A stretch of 64,000 nt of DNA from Sipunculus nudus (taxonomy: Eukaryota; Annelida; Sipuncula; Golfingiida; Sipunculidae). The position numbers and the translations under genes were made by a program. The DNA lies in NCBI GenBank assembly GCA_026874595.1, contig CM049308.1:22795867-22859866 (forward strand), read 5' to 3'. Below are positions 48,048 to 58,624 of the stretch, in pieces. The notes beneath the pieces are model-generated. The model worked only from the letters and a program-made list of their open reading frames with translations. It did not search any database and had not been told where the DNA came from. Position 1 is the first letter of the stretch. Every line of letters starts with the position of its first letter.

Positions 48048-48269
48048 ATGTCAGACCTTGGCTCTCTCCAGCCCCTCTTGAGTCACCTGTATGTTGACCT
48101 TGTTGAACTTTCAGCAAATTATGCATGCTTGAGGCGAGACATACACTGGGGCAGCCAGGCAGCTTATGGACAGCCACAGTTGATCCAGGTGTCCAACCCA
48201 ACTCATCTAGTAGTTTTGACCAACAACATAACAATAAACAATAAATTAATAAAATTTATTGGTTTTTAA
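48048..48269 (+). other. Unrecognised 73-codon open frame in a GC-richer patch
   Basis: The frame starts at ATG 48048 and runs MSDLGSLQPLLSHLYVDLVE and onward with a mixed composition unlike the AT-rich translations nearby. The opposite strand is also open over the patch, which weakens the case. It lies inside a HINE-like element, and elements of this class can pick up host fragments. I do not recognise the protein. It may equally be chance in balanced DNA. Confidence 0.15.
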
Positions 48270-49429
48270 TTACAAATTAAAAAAAAATAGAAAAGGAATA
48301 TGTTAGTGTATAATAACAGGAAATTAACTTGCAGTTACTGATGATATAAGAATCTTGTATTGATGGATAGAATGTCACATATTCCAAATAACACCATGCA
48401 GTCACCTATGGTATTTTTCAGTTCAATTTTAATGATAAAAAAGTAAATCATATTATTCATTACTAATCATTAGGGACCATATGAAGGAAATTAATGATAG
48501 ACAAAGATGCAGTTGATAATATTAATCTAGATTTCTGCTGTGTCTAGTGTGTACATTGATGTGAAATTAGTCCAAAATGAATATATTACATTTATTTTTT
48601 TTAATATAAATAAAAGCCATAAAACCAGATAATTATGATCATTATTTAAATGTGTGAATTTGGTATATTCTGGATTCTTAATATCATTGTTTGGTGAAAA
48701 CCGAATAAATACCAGACATGGTGTGAATACTTTGCAATTGTATTTAAATACGAATATGAATATGTACTCCATTATAAAATTTTTTGCATAAAGAATGGGA
48801 ATTCAGGTAAAAATGAAAGTATATGAATACCAGTGAAAATACTTTCAAAATGTATTCATGAATGCATTCATGAATATATTCTTTAATATTATTTTAATAA
48901 TCATTTCAGTTATATTTCATTTGAAAAAATCATACGATTCTCTTATTATTTTTAATAAATATTATATTTGGGACAATATTTGTAATTTTTTTAATAAATA
49001 GTTAAACTCTTATATTATATGTTCTGCTTATAAGTTATATTGCCAAGTCAAAATCTGTGTGACAATAGTTCTTCATTTGTTAATAAAATAAATGAAATCA
49101 ATCCTCTTCCCTGTCTCCAAAGGTACTATCAAAATCATACATAAGCTAAACAACTACAACTCATAATACAGCTTATATTTATTACCACACAAAACCAGCA
49201 TGTGCCGTATTTTAAATTCATATTTTTTATCATATATAACAGCTGAGTGCTGTGACCCATAGGTCCCTTGTTTTTGTATAAACCTGTTATTAGTGAAAAC
49301 ATTTAGTTCTTTTGCAGGTCTGTCCAAGTAAGTGATGCAATCATAGAAATGCATCCATCCAAACAGACCTTTAGACGCTGATTGGAGGATAGAAGATAAT
49401 GGATACTTACTGAGCACACAACAATTGTG

Positions 49430-49555
49430 AAATGAAAACTCCTATATTTTTCCTATATTTTTGGCTGAGAATTCCTATAAACTCCTTTATTTTTGTCTCA
49501 AATTATATAAATTTCCTATATTTCTTCAGGGGCTTGATTGGAGCCCTGGTTAAAA
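49430..49555. repeat. Interspersed 'cctatatttt' repeat piece with GGAGCCCTGG end
   Basis: CTCCTATATTTTTCCTATAT and 'tttcctatatttcttcagg' end at TTGGAGCCCTGG. This parallels 37550-37660 (CCTATAATTCTCC ... TTGGAGCTCTGC). Confidence 0.5.
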
Positions 49556-50318
49556 GACTGATGTTTTGTTTATCAGATATTTTATACCTTTGTAGTGGCC
49601 ACATGATCTTGTATATCTTGTGTGTTTACTGACCATGTGATATATAGTATAATGTAATTTAATGCTAACCAGCAGTTACCATATGCTGACCATGTGACAT
49701 CATATATCATGCATTTGACCATGTGGGCTGGACATGAAGTTTTATTGGTTCCGCAGACCATGTGATCTTGAGCCATCATTGTAATTTGATGTATGTGGAT
49801 GTGATTTAGGGAATTAAATGTATTGGTTGTTCACTGACCATGTGACCTCGAGTCCCAAAATAATTGGCTGTACACTGACCATGCAAACCTGTGACCTTGA
49901 TTGGTTACTGTACTGACCAATCAGGACTGTAATTGTAATGCTTGTTGACAACTTGTTGGCTATCTTTGTCCTTTAATTATGCTGAGAGACATAGATTGTC
50001 TCTCTTGAGATGGACCAGCAGTCACCCACTCATGGTATTTGGATCCCAGACAGAATATGGTGTCAAGTGTCCACCACCCTTTCTCTGTAACAGTATATTT
50101 TCACTGATATCCTCATCTTTTCAGAGCACCATAGCATAATGAGGGTTCAAAGAAGCTGAGCTAGATGTCAATCTATTACTAGATGTGTGTGATAAAATTA
50201 GCAGCTAGATGTTTCTGAAAAGAAAACTGACTACCACTGATGCATCAGAACTTAACATCAGTACTTGACAAAAAAAAGTATCTTTTATGGAAACTAAGTA
50301 GAAGAAAGTACAGTGGTA

Positions 50319-50458
50319 CCTGTCTTATAGGACCACCTGTCTATAAAGACCACCCTTGGGTGAACCTTAAGCTTCCACATCAATTATAACTGACCTCTGT
50401 TATAAAACCATTTGTGAATTCAGATCACTGTAGTACTGTTAACATGGGTTTCACTGTA
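50319..50458. mobile_element. Short MITE-like element with TACAGTG ends
   Basis: It starts TACAGTGGTACCTGTC and ends GGGTTTCACTGTA, so the termini are inverted copies of about 12 bp (TACAGTG-A/GT-ACC). The interior phrase 'gaccacctgtctataaagac' is typical of short repeats with this kind of end. It is about 140 bp and non-coding. Confidence 0.5.
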
Positions 50459-51590
50459 TTTATTTCGAACACAAAAACTGCCACTTATTCAGGAGGCAGT
50501 TTGAGGCACATGTGCAAAAAATATATATAATTTCAAACTTAAGTCTTTAAACATATATGATAAAAATATATATTTAATTAAATGTTGTGATTTTTGGCTG
50601 TGATACAGTAGTTTTACCATAGATGTGAACATCTCTAGTTTACTGAAGTGAAGTTCTACTGAGTGCTTCTCTAAGGCATATCAGAGAAAAAAGCATTATA
50701 TTTCAGAGTTTCCACACCCTTAAAAATCTTGTATTTAATTTAAAATATTAGTATTAAACAATTCATGATTTTTTTCTGAATATTTAATAATCATACAATT
50801 TGAGAAGTTATTAAACTTTCAAAGTTTCTTAATTTTTCTCTGATGAGTTGCAGTGTTATTTACCACCTGTGACTTAAAAAATTGACAAAATGTGTAAACC
50901 TCAGTCCTCTCCTTGGCATGTCTCCATATGCTTCACAGTTCTTGGTTCTAGAGTACGTATATATCACACTCAATGATATGCCATCAAATAATATCTTTGG
51001 TTAAAGGTCAAAGGTAATGAAAAAGTCTTGGAAACATTCTATCTCCTGCCTCCTGTAATTACCACAGTCTTTTCTATACCCATTATTTAGCTCACCTAAG
51101 GAGGTCATGTTGTCACCCATGTCTGTTTTATTTTTAAGAACCTTTGGGGAATCATGAGGAATATGCCACAGAGAAAACTCTCCCTCCCCATTAAATCAAG
51201 ATTCTTTTTTCAACCTAAGATGAGAAATATAAGATAAGAGATTAATACCTAAATACATACCTGAATTTTGCATCTTGAAGAATTTAAAACTACCCCAGAT
51301 GGTGCCAGTACAGCCTAAATTTTCAAAAGGTTTCTACACCAGGGGCTGGGATTGTCACTGCAGAAGCCTTCCCATCTCTACCCAATATTCTAGAAATTCT
51401 GTATATGAACCTTACATTTTAGAGCACACCTTGATCAAGGGGGGATCTGTTAGTAATGTTTTGCCTTTTGGGAGGTTCGTGGTCTTCTGAGTGGGATTAT
51501 ACGAAGCATTCCCTGTGATCACATTAGGACTTGCGTTGTAGTCAGCCTGGTGTATCATTATATTTATTGCTGTCAGTGGCCAGGTGTTGA
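50459..51590. other. AT-rich unique DNA, no gene seen
   Basis: The frame 51275-51490 and its antisense partner 51412-51609 are short and unsupported. I see no repeat structure beyond A/T-rich words. Confidence 0.4.
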
Positions 51591-52039
51591 CCATGCCATC
51601 ATTTGTCACATATTCTATTGGCTATATTCACTGACCATATACTGACCGCGAGATGATATATCATGTACTCTATTGGCTACACTGATCATGTGGTCTGTTA
51701 TGAAATGTTTTATTGGGGTTTGTACTGCACAAATGCTATTATGTCCTGAAATTTACTGCTTACACTGACCATGTCATCATATAATACATTTCACTGATTT
51801 AACTGACCATGTGACTAAGCCATAAATTTAATTGGCTGTTAGCTGACCATGTGATCTTGTGTTATTTATGTTAGGGACAGGCTGTACTGACATATCAAAG
51901 CTGACCGTGTAATCACATGCCATGCACTGACCAATCAGGCCTGTACTGTTAATGCTTGTTGAAAGCCTTCTGACTGGCTCACTTAAGGAAGACTTACAGC
52001 CACACAGTGATGGTATTATAATGCCTGGGTGTGGTGACA

Positions 52040-52189
52040 ATGTGATGACAACTCTCACCCTTTCTCAGTCTCTCATTCCTGTTACCCCACTCTTTACCCC
52101 TGTCTCTTTCTCCTTTTCTCTTTTCCTTCTCTCTCTCTATTTTTTCCATCTTTATATCTTTTTCTTTTTCCTTGTTTTCTCTCTCTCTC

Positions 52190-52238
<49 letters not shown>

Positions 52239-52263
52239 CACACACCTATTCTATGTCTCTTTT

Positions 52264-52309
<46 letters not shown>

Positions 52310-52500
52310 TTTTCTCTTTCTCTTATCTCTCTTTCTTTTCCTCTGATTAATTCTCTCTCTTTTTTTTCTCTTTCCTTTTTCCTGTCTCTGTCTTCTCATT
52401 TGTTTTTTCTCTCTCTATTCTCTTTTTTCCTCTCTCTCTGTTTTCTGTCTTTCATTCTTTCTCATATTCTTCTGTTTAAAAATGCATTTTTTTTATTTTA
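52040..52500. repeat. Polypyrimidine tract with two (CT)n microsatellites
   Basis: (CT)n runs lie at about 52178-52234 and 52268-52306 within a long T/C-rich plus strand. Open frames on both strands (Ser/Leu-rich or Arg/Glu-rich) are translations of this tract. Confidence 0.9.
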
Positions 52501-53074
52501 GGTGGTGATATTCACCATAGTGAAATGCCCTGTATAGAAGTGAACCTGCAAGCCAGTTACAACAAGCAGACCATATGAACTAACACAATTCATATATTGC
52601 ATCTGTCACATGGCCGCATGGGTCATGTGGTCATGTGTCAAATGCATTTATCATAATGGCCATGTGATCATATATCCTGGATATTTGGCAATATTGACTC
52701 TGTGGTCAAGGTCTTACTTCTTCCAATTTTTTTTGCTGAATTGTGTCTATGTCAACTTAAGTCATAACATTTATTGCATGTGCTGACCATGTAAGCTTAT
52801 ATCTTTTATTAATTTAAGTGAACATGTTATTATATATCAGGCATTTTAATGGTGCAGCTGACCAAGTATTATTGGCCCATCAGTTCAGTTTGCTGTAAAC
52901 TTGCCATGTGATCATGTCTTATATAATGTGTTATACTCTCTGATATGCAGGGGTGGAAATAACACAGAAATAACACAGTGAACACAGATGTTTTCCACAT
53001 CAGTAGCTGATAAGTAGTGACAAACATATGACGTAAAAATAAAATATATTACAAATGGTGCTCCACCAACTCCC

Positions 53075-53200
53075 TATATTTCCCTATAATTTTTTATACG
53101 TTCCAGCATTTAGACCCTCATCTCCCATATTCCTGTTATTTTTTTAATGCATGATCATGTTTCTGATATAACAGTGCTACTGTTGAAAACATTCAGTTCT
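53075..53200. repeat. Interspersed 'tatttcctatatttt' repeat, copy 2
   Basis: CTCCCTATATTTCCCTATAA, 'atttagaccctcatctcc' and CATGATCATGTTTCTGATA match 36930-37060 in order. Confidence 0.5.
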
Positions 53201-53404
53201 TTATATATGCAAATGTGTATGTAGGATGGGATGTAAGATGCAAAATCAGATTTACACTAGCAAAGTGGGACTGACAGCTTGATTTGATGATATAGGATCC
53301 AATTTTGCAAAAAAAGGTAAATTTTTCTGCGGATAGGCATACCTGTATTAATGCCTTTTTGTTGGAAAGGTGAAAATTTCAAAGTATTAACACCCCTGCT
53401 TATT

Positions 53405-53452
53405 GTATCCGCCAAAACGAAGTTTTGCGGATACTATGTTTTTGACCGGGTT

Positions 53453-53483
<31 letters not shown>

Positions 53484-54885
53484 GTTCGTTTCCGGAGAAC
53501 TCCTCTGAGACTACTGGACAGATTTTTCCGAAACTTACACAAATTATCGGGTCACATGTGAACTGGTGCCTAACCAAGTGACCTTGACCTCTGACCTTTC
53601 GTCTCTGCCCAGCGTCCGTTTGTGCGTCTGTTTACACACATAAACCCATATATCTCGGGAACCGTTTGACCGATCCGGAAAATTTTTTTACACAAATGTA
53701 GCCCTGGGATAGCTTCATAACATACACAACAAAAGGTGGCGCCACCTGCAACCATGTTTGCACAGTGTCCATCTGTTCATCTGCCTGGAGTTAAAATCAC
53801 TCATATCTCTGCAGTGGTTTGACTAATTCACCTAAAATTTGGCATGCATATACATCCTAGATAGCTTTCTCAATTTTATGACAGGTGGCGCCACCTACAT
53901 TCACGTTAACGCTCCACACATAAACCCATATATCTCGGGAACCGTTTGACCGATCCGGAAAAAAATTTTACACAAATGTAGCCCTGGGATAGCTTTATAA
54001 CATACACAACAAAAGGTGGCGCCACCTGCAACCATGTTTGCACGGTGTCCATTTGTTCATCTGCCTGGGGTTAAAATCACTCATATCTCTGCAGTGGTTT
54101 GACTAATTCACCTAAAAATCGGCATGCATATACATCCTAGATAGCTTTCTTGATTTTATGACAGGTGGCGCCACCTTCATTCACGTTAACGCTCCACACA
54201 TAAACCCATATATCTCGGGAACCGTTTGACCGATCCGGAAAAAAATTTTACACAAATGTAGCCCTGGGATAGCTTTATAACATACACAACAAAAGATGGC
54301 GCCACCTGCAACCATGTTTGCACAGTGTCCATTTGTTCATCTGCCTGGGGTTAAAATCACTCATATCTCTGCAGTGGTTTGACTAATTCACCTAAAATTC
54401 GGCATGCGTATACATCCTAGATAGCTTCCTTGATTTTATGACAGGTGGCGCCACCTACATTCATGTTAACGCTGCAGACATCCAAGCTCATATCTCGGGA
54501 ACCGTTTGACCGATCCGGAAAAAAATTTAACACAAATGTAGCCCTGGGATAGCTTTATAACATACACAACAAAAGGTGGCGCCACCTGCAACCATGTTTG
54601 CACAGCGTCCATCTGTTTGTCTGCTGTGGGATAAAATCACTCATATCTCTGCAGTGGTTTGACTTTTCCACTTGAAATTTTGCATGTGTATATATCTTGG
54701 ATAGTTTCTCGTTCAAATAACAGGTGGCGCCACCTACAATCATGTTTATGTGGCAGAGATCCAATACTAATATTTTACATATGTAACTTTATATCCCCTT
54801 GCCACTCAATCCATGCCTCACTTCACCCGTCCTTCTCTGATTTTGGCGGATACACGTAGTCGCTTGTCGACTACCCGTATTCTAG
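53405..54885 (+). mobile_element. HINE/pearl-like Helitron element with four 280-bp repeats
   Basis: The 5' end GTATCCGCCAAAA (53405-53417) folds at once on GTTTTGCGGATAC. A (CCG)n tract follows at 53453-53483. Four 280-bp modules then start at 53641, 53921, 54201 and 54481. The inverse terminus TTTTGGCGGATAC is at 54841-54853, followed by a perfect hairpin GTAGTCG-cttgt-CGACTAC and a tail CCGTATTCTAG (CTAG 54882-54885). Asymmetric inverted ends, a 3' hairpin and CTRR termini are known for Helitrons. A tandem-repeat core is known for bivalve pearl/HINE elements. There is no replicase or helicase frame, so the element is non-autonomous. The short open frames inside are repeat shadows. Confidence 0.75.
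53641..54760. repeat. Four 280-bp tandem modules with GGCGCC palindromes
   Basis: Copies begin at 53641, 53921, 54201 and 54481, exactly 280 bp apart. Each carries 'tatctcgggaaccgtttgac', 'gccctgggatagctt', AGGTGGCGCCACCTGC, 'ctctgcagtggtttgac', 'catcctagatagctt' and AGGTGGCGCCACCT. The first three copies are nearly identical and the last has diverged most. Confidence 0.9.
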
Positions 54886-55048
54886 TTATTATATGTCTTA
54901 GGCTGATCATGCATTCTTGTTTCAAATTACTTTGGTTGGCTTCATGTTTGCGAGGCTAATTTTTTGCGATTTTCACTTTTTTAGCAAAGGATCCATTTTT
55001 CGTGATCAGTAACCTACACATAGTATATCCACTGTCATGTAGATTATT

Positions 55049-55463
55049 ATGTCCCCCCCCCCCCCCCCCAGGGGAGACATGTTGTTTTCAGTGCCTTTGT
55101 CGTCTGTAGTATATCTTATGTACACGAAAACTTTTAAAGGGCCGCATATCTTCCTCCAAAATTTAAAACACTGATGGTTCCCACCAAAAGTTCGAAACTG
55201 GGTGACCTTGACCTTCATCTTCAAGGTCAGATCTGCCAAATTATAGTTATTGTCTTGTGAACACAATAACTTTTGAATGGTTGGATATTTTCCTCCCAAA
55301 TTTGAAACACTGATTGTTCCTACCAAAATCTAAGATGAGTTTGAAACCTGGTGACCTCACAGGGTCAGATCTCTCACCGTTTCTTCATTGATATAACCTA
55401 TATGCAAACGGGGGAAGGGGGGGAGACATCTGTTTTTGCAAATGTGAAAACAAGCCATTCTAG
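55049..55463 (+). mobile_element. Short HINE-like element ending in CTAG
   Basis: The left end ATGTCC followed by an 18-base C-run and AGGGGAGACAT forms a foldback. The inverse terminus GGGGGGAGACAT is near 55428-55439. After it come a TGTTTT-n-AAAACA hairpin and the tail CCATTCTAG (CTAG 55460-55463). Internal phrases 'ggtgacc', 'cttcatcttcaaggtcag' and 'aacacactgat-gttcc' recur twice and match the copy at 4790-5259. Confidence 0.65.
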
Positions 55464-55960
55464 TATGATATGCATATGTGCCAAGTCCTAACTATTTGAC
55501 AATGACCCACTAGAAGGAGTAGGAATTCTTGTCACTTACATGCATGGAGATAATATGAAAGAACTGATATAATTAATGGTGTCAGTCTTTGATTTACAGG
55601 TTGCAAAAACAACATGTTAACAGTTATTATCTATAAGATCAAACTTTTGACTTAAAACCTGCAGGCATGCATAACATGCATAAAATACCAGTGAGGCCAT
55701 ATAACAACCATGTGGTCATCAATAAAAAATAATCTAATGGGTAATTTGTTTAGTTTATAATCTGGTTAGAGCTGCTGACTGCACTGGCCAGTCAAAGCAA
55801 ACTGTGCAGTTACTGGTGGTACATTGAACAGTCTTTAAGTTGTTTTAAAGCAATTCTTGACAGTTTATGGACAGGTTGTACACTAAAGGATATATGTGGC
55901 CCACAGTGATAATAACTGTGGTCATGAATGATATTATGGTGACATTATATATTCTCATAG
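55464..55960. other. Unique AT-rich DNA, nothing recognised
   Basis: No gene is supported. Scattered words resemble the CCATGTG repeat field upstream ('aaccatgtggtcatc' near 55708). Confidence 0.4.
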
Positions 55961-56435
55961 TAGGTACCTGTCTGTTTCTCTTTTTCTTTCCTTTTCAATT
56001 TCCTTCAAACCCTGTTTCTGTTTCTTTACCCCGACCCCCACATCACTCACACTCTCTATACTTTACCTATGTCTATTTTTTACTTTCACCTTTATCTCCT
56101 GTCTCTACCTCCTAGTATATGCTTTTTTACTTCTCTTTATTGTCCCATCCCTCTAACTTTCTCTCTTGTTTCCTTCTCTTTATTCAACCATCCCTCTAAC
56201 TTTCTCTCTTTCTGTCACTCTCTCTCCTAATTATGTCCTTTCTTTTTAGGACTAGGATCTAGTTCTTTAAGTCATTAGACAAACACGCTTTAGGTGATCT
56301 GGGATCACCGTCACGGTTGTCTCTTTAGACTATAATTTATGTCCTTTCTTTCTCTAGTTCCTTCCCTTTTGTATGTTCTTATCCCTATCTCTAGTCCTTT
56401 CTCACTCCTTTCTATTCTTCCCTTCTTCAGTCTCT
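55961..56435. repeat. Polypyrimidine-rich tract
   Basis: The plus strand is T/C-rich with the repeated phrase 'atccctctaactttctctct' (twice, near 56146 and 56190) and 'cctttcttt' words. The associated open frames are low-complexity translations. Confidence 0.7.
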
Positions 56436-56645
56436 CAGGAGTTGATCCAGGCGGTCCAGAGGGTTTGGACCTCCCCCCCCCCCCCCCCCCCCTTTTCATC
56501 CGAAGCAACCAGACAAAATTTTTCTGGCCTGCACCCCTCCTTTTCCGGATGTGGAGCCTTTTTTCAGGTGTTTTTTAAGTCCTCCTGGTTTGGGACCCCC
56601 CCCCCCCCCCCCACCCCCCTTTCCTTAATCCTGGATCCGCCCCTG
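56436..56645. mobile_element. Short poly-C element with CAGG...GATCCAG inverted ends
   Basis: CAGGAGTTGATCCAG (56436-56450) pairs with CTGGATCCGCCCCTG (56631-56645); 12 of 15 positions are complementary. Two C-runs (56473-56492 and 56597-56612) lie inside. The phrases 'tctggcctgcacccct' and 'ccggatgtggagcc' recall GGATCC-ended short repeats common in marine invertebrates. The element is non-coding. Confidence 0.55.
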
Positions 56646-56689
56646 TCTTCTGTGCCCCATCTTTCTGACGATACCTCTTTTGAGTGATG

Positions 56690-57000
56690 CGGGATACAGT
56701 GACCACTCATAGGTGATGGTTAACACTTGTTGACAGCCTGTTGATGTGGGATGTATAGCATACAGTGAGACACAGGCCGTGTCACGTAAGGAAGTCCTAC
56801 ACCCCTTATGATGTGATCAGGGTGTGGTGACATGTGTCCTGACTGCTTGGGTCAGTGGCTCTGCCTGTACAGTGCAGACATGTAGGCATGCATTATCTCA
56901 TACACAGTACTGGTTCGCCAGCCCATATGGACCATATGGACATATCAGCCCTGAAAATGGATTCAGTATGAACATACTAGATTAAAATCTTCTCGTTAGG
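56690..57000. other. GC-balanced DNA related to 51.93-52.05 kb
   Basis: The phrases CACTTGTTGACAGCCTG, 'gtaaggaagtcctaca' and GGGTGTGGTGACA parallel GCTTGTTGAAAGCCTTC, 'ttaaggaagacttaca' and GGGTGTGGTGACA at 51950-52040. This indicates a diverged duplication. No frame is supported. Confidence 0.45.
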
Positions 57001-57029
57001 TCCCTTTTGTTACATTATCTCATGTATTA

Positions 57030-57385
57030 TATGATACATAAATTATGATATTTCACTCCTGATATGATACATATTATGATATTTCACTCCTGATATGATA
57101 CATATTTTGATATTTCACTTATGATATAATACATATTATGATATTTCACTCCTGATATGATACATATTTTGATATTTCACTTTTGATATAATACATATTA
57201 TGATATCTCACTCCTGATATGATACATATTTTGATATTTCACTTATGATATGATACATATTATGATATTTAACTCCTGATATGATACATATTTTGATATC
57301 TCACTCCTGATATGATACATATTATGATATTTCACTTATGATATGATACATATTATGATACTTCACTCATGATATGATACATATA
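57030..57385. repeat. 31-bp tandem repeat, about 11 copies
   Basis: GATATGATACATATTATGA followed by 'tatttcactcct' repeats every 31 bp (57061, 57092, 57123, 57154 and on). Alternate units have ATATTTTGATAT in place of ATATTATGATAT, suggesting a 62-bp higher-order dimer in part of the array. Confidence 0.9.
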
Positions 57386-58624
57386 AGTATTATAGAGTTA
57401 TTACCAGTGTTAGAAGTTTCCAACCATGTCAGACTTACACTTATTATCAAGATATTGAACAAATGACAACAAAGACTTTATTATATATTAAGAGATTTAA
57501 TTTGTGAATCAGAACTTTTGAAAGATTCTGATGTGTTGTTTAACAGTGATATAACAATGCTTATCAATTGTTTACTGGTACAATAAATTGTTCTGTGCTA
57601 AGATTACTGTTCTCAGCTATAAAATCATATGTGCCCTTATTTCTCTGTTAAATTTCATTTCCTATATTAACAAAAAATATTACATATATATGCTTGTAAA
57701 CTAGCATATAATTTAACTTTTTATGCTCAGTAGTATTATTTTTTAACATTAAGATAAGGCATCTTGAAGTTAGAAAAGTGAAGTACTTCAGGTAACACCA
57801 AGTCACCTGAAGTACCTAACTTTATCAGTAGGGGGAGCCAGAGGTGTGACTAGGAAACAGTTGAAGCTGTTCAGATAGAGAGACATATAAACTTATGGTG
57901 AAAGAGATTTAAAGCAGAAGGAACCAGATTATGGAACAGAGAAGTTTCCTTTACATGGGACTATATGTCATTGTTTAAAAAGAATAAATAGAGCACAGTT
58001 ATTTGACATCTATAGTTGTCCCTCCCTGTTGGCCAGGTTTTAGGCTGGAAGGTCAATGCTATTAGCATATCAGCCATCCACAGCTGTCATGATTAAAACT
58101 AGTGTCATGAGATTGGTTTCATTTGTCTCTGCTTTAACGGGAAATGGTTGGGTACTTCAGGTTGGCGTGGCCAGTGTCTTTGGGCGGCCGTTACATGGCT
58201 GGCGACGCAGTTACAGCGTGTTAAGCGTGATTTGACCACTACTTGTGCTTAGTCCTGGTGGACCCAGCCGATCATTTTTAACTGGTTTCCTGTCGGCACC
58301 CGCCTTTGATGCTGCTTGTTGTTAATTGGCACTGGTATTATGACCTGCTGGGATGGGATTAAGAAGTTTGCGTAACTTTATACCCCCCTCGTAATTTATT
58401 AGTCCTGGACAGCATGGTGATCGCTGTCATCATGGTTACTGTTACTGTGGTGATGTTTACTGTGACATCATGTGGTTTAGAGAATTTGTTTTCTATCCCA
58501 CATGATATGAACCCAATAATTATAAGGTATTACTGGCAATACTTAAATATTATCAAATTTTAATTCAGAGTTAATTTAATAAATTGGAATATCAGGAGAG
58601 GATATAAAGGAGACTTTAAAGGAG
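57386..58624. other. AT-rich DNA then a GC-richer island (58.13-58.48 kb)
   Basis: The first part is AT-rich with no gene. The island holds TTGTTAATTGGC, GGGATTAAGAAG, CGTAATTTATTAG and GTTACATGGCTGGCGACGC with no sustained frame. It may be a conserved regulatory element, judged by composition and motif density alone. Confidence 0.3.

Larger units (their letters stand above)
46277..49272 (+). mobile_element. HINE-like element, 3 kb, second member of the 8.9 kb family
   Basis: The 5' end is a hairpin, GCTCAGCTGACT-ata-AGTCATCTGAGC (46277-46303), followed by GTCCGTCC repeats, as at 8863. The 3' end has CAGCTGAG (49240-49247), an imperfect GACCCATAGGTC hairpin and CCTTGTT. The interior differs from the 8.9 kb element: a segment at 46391-46990 is repeated at 47055-48030 (about 664-bp offset), with a ~0.39 kb insertion splitting the second copy. 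The segment 48270-49200 is AT-rich and may be unrelated. No replicase or helicase frame is present. Confidence 0.6.
49570..52930. repeat. Field of degenerate CTGACCATGTGATC repeats
   Basis: About twenty copies of CTGACCATGTGATC or close variants occur, mainly at 49570-49960, 51590-51960 and 52560-52930. Many are followed by 'atatatcatgcatttattgg'-type sequence. Spacing is roughly 30-60 bp where copies are dense. Non-repeat stretches (about 50160-51270) and CT microsatellites separate the blocks. The field looks like an old, interrupted satellite. CATGTG is an E-box-type word, but function is not implied. Confidence 0.65.

Noticed and set aside
52094-52501. Arg/Glu-rich and Ser/Leu-rich open frames
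   Set aside because: They are translations of (CT)n and polypyrimidine DNA.
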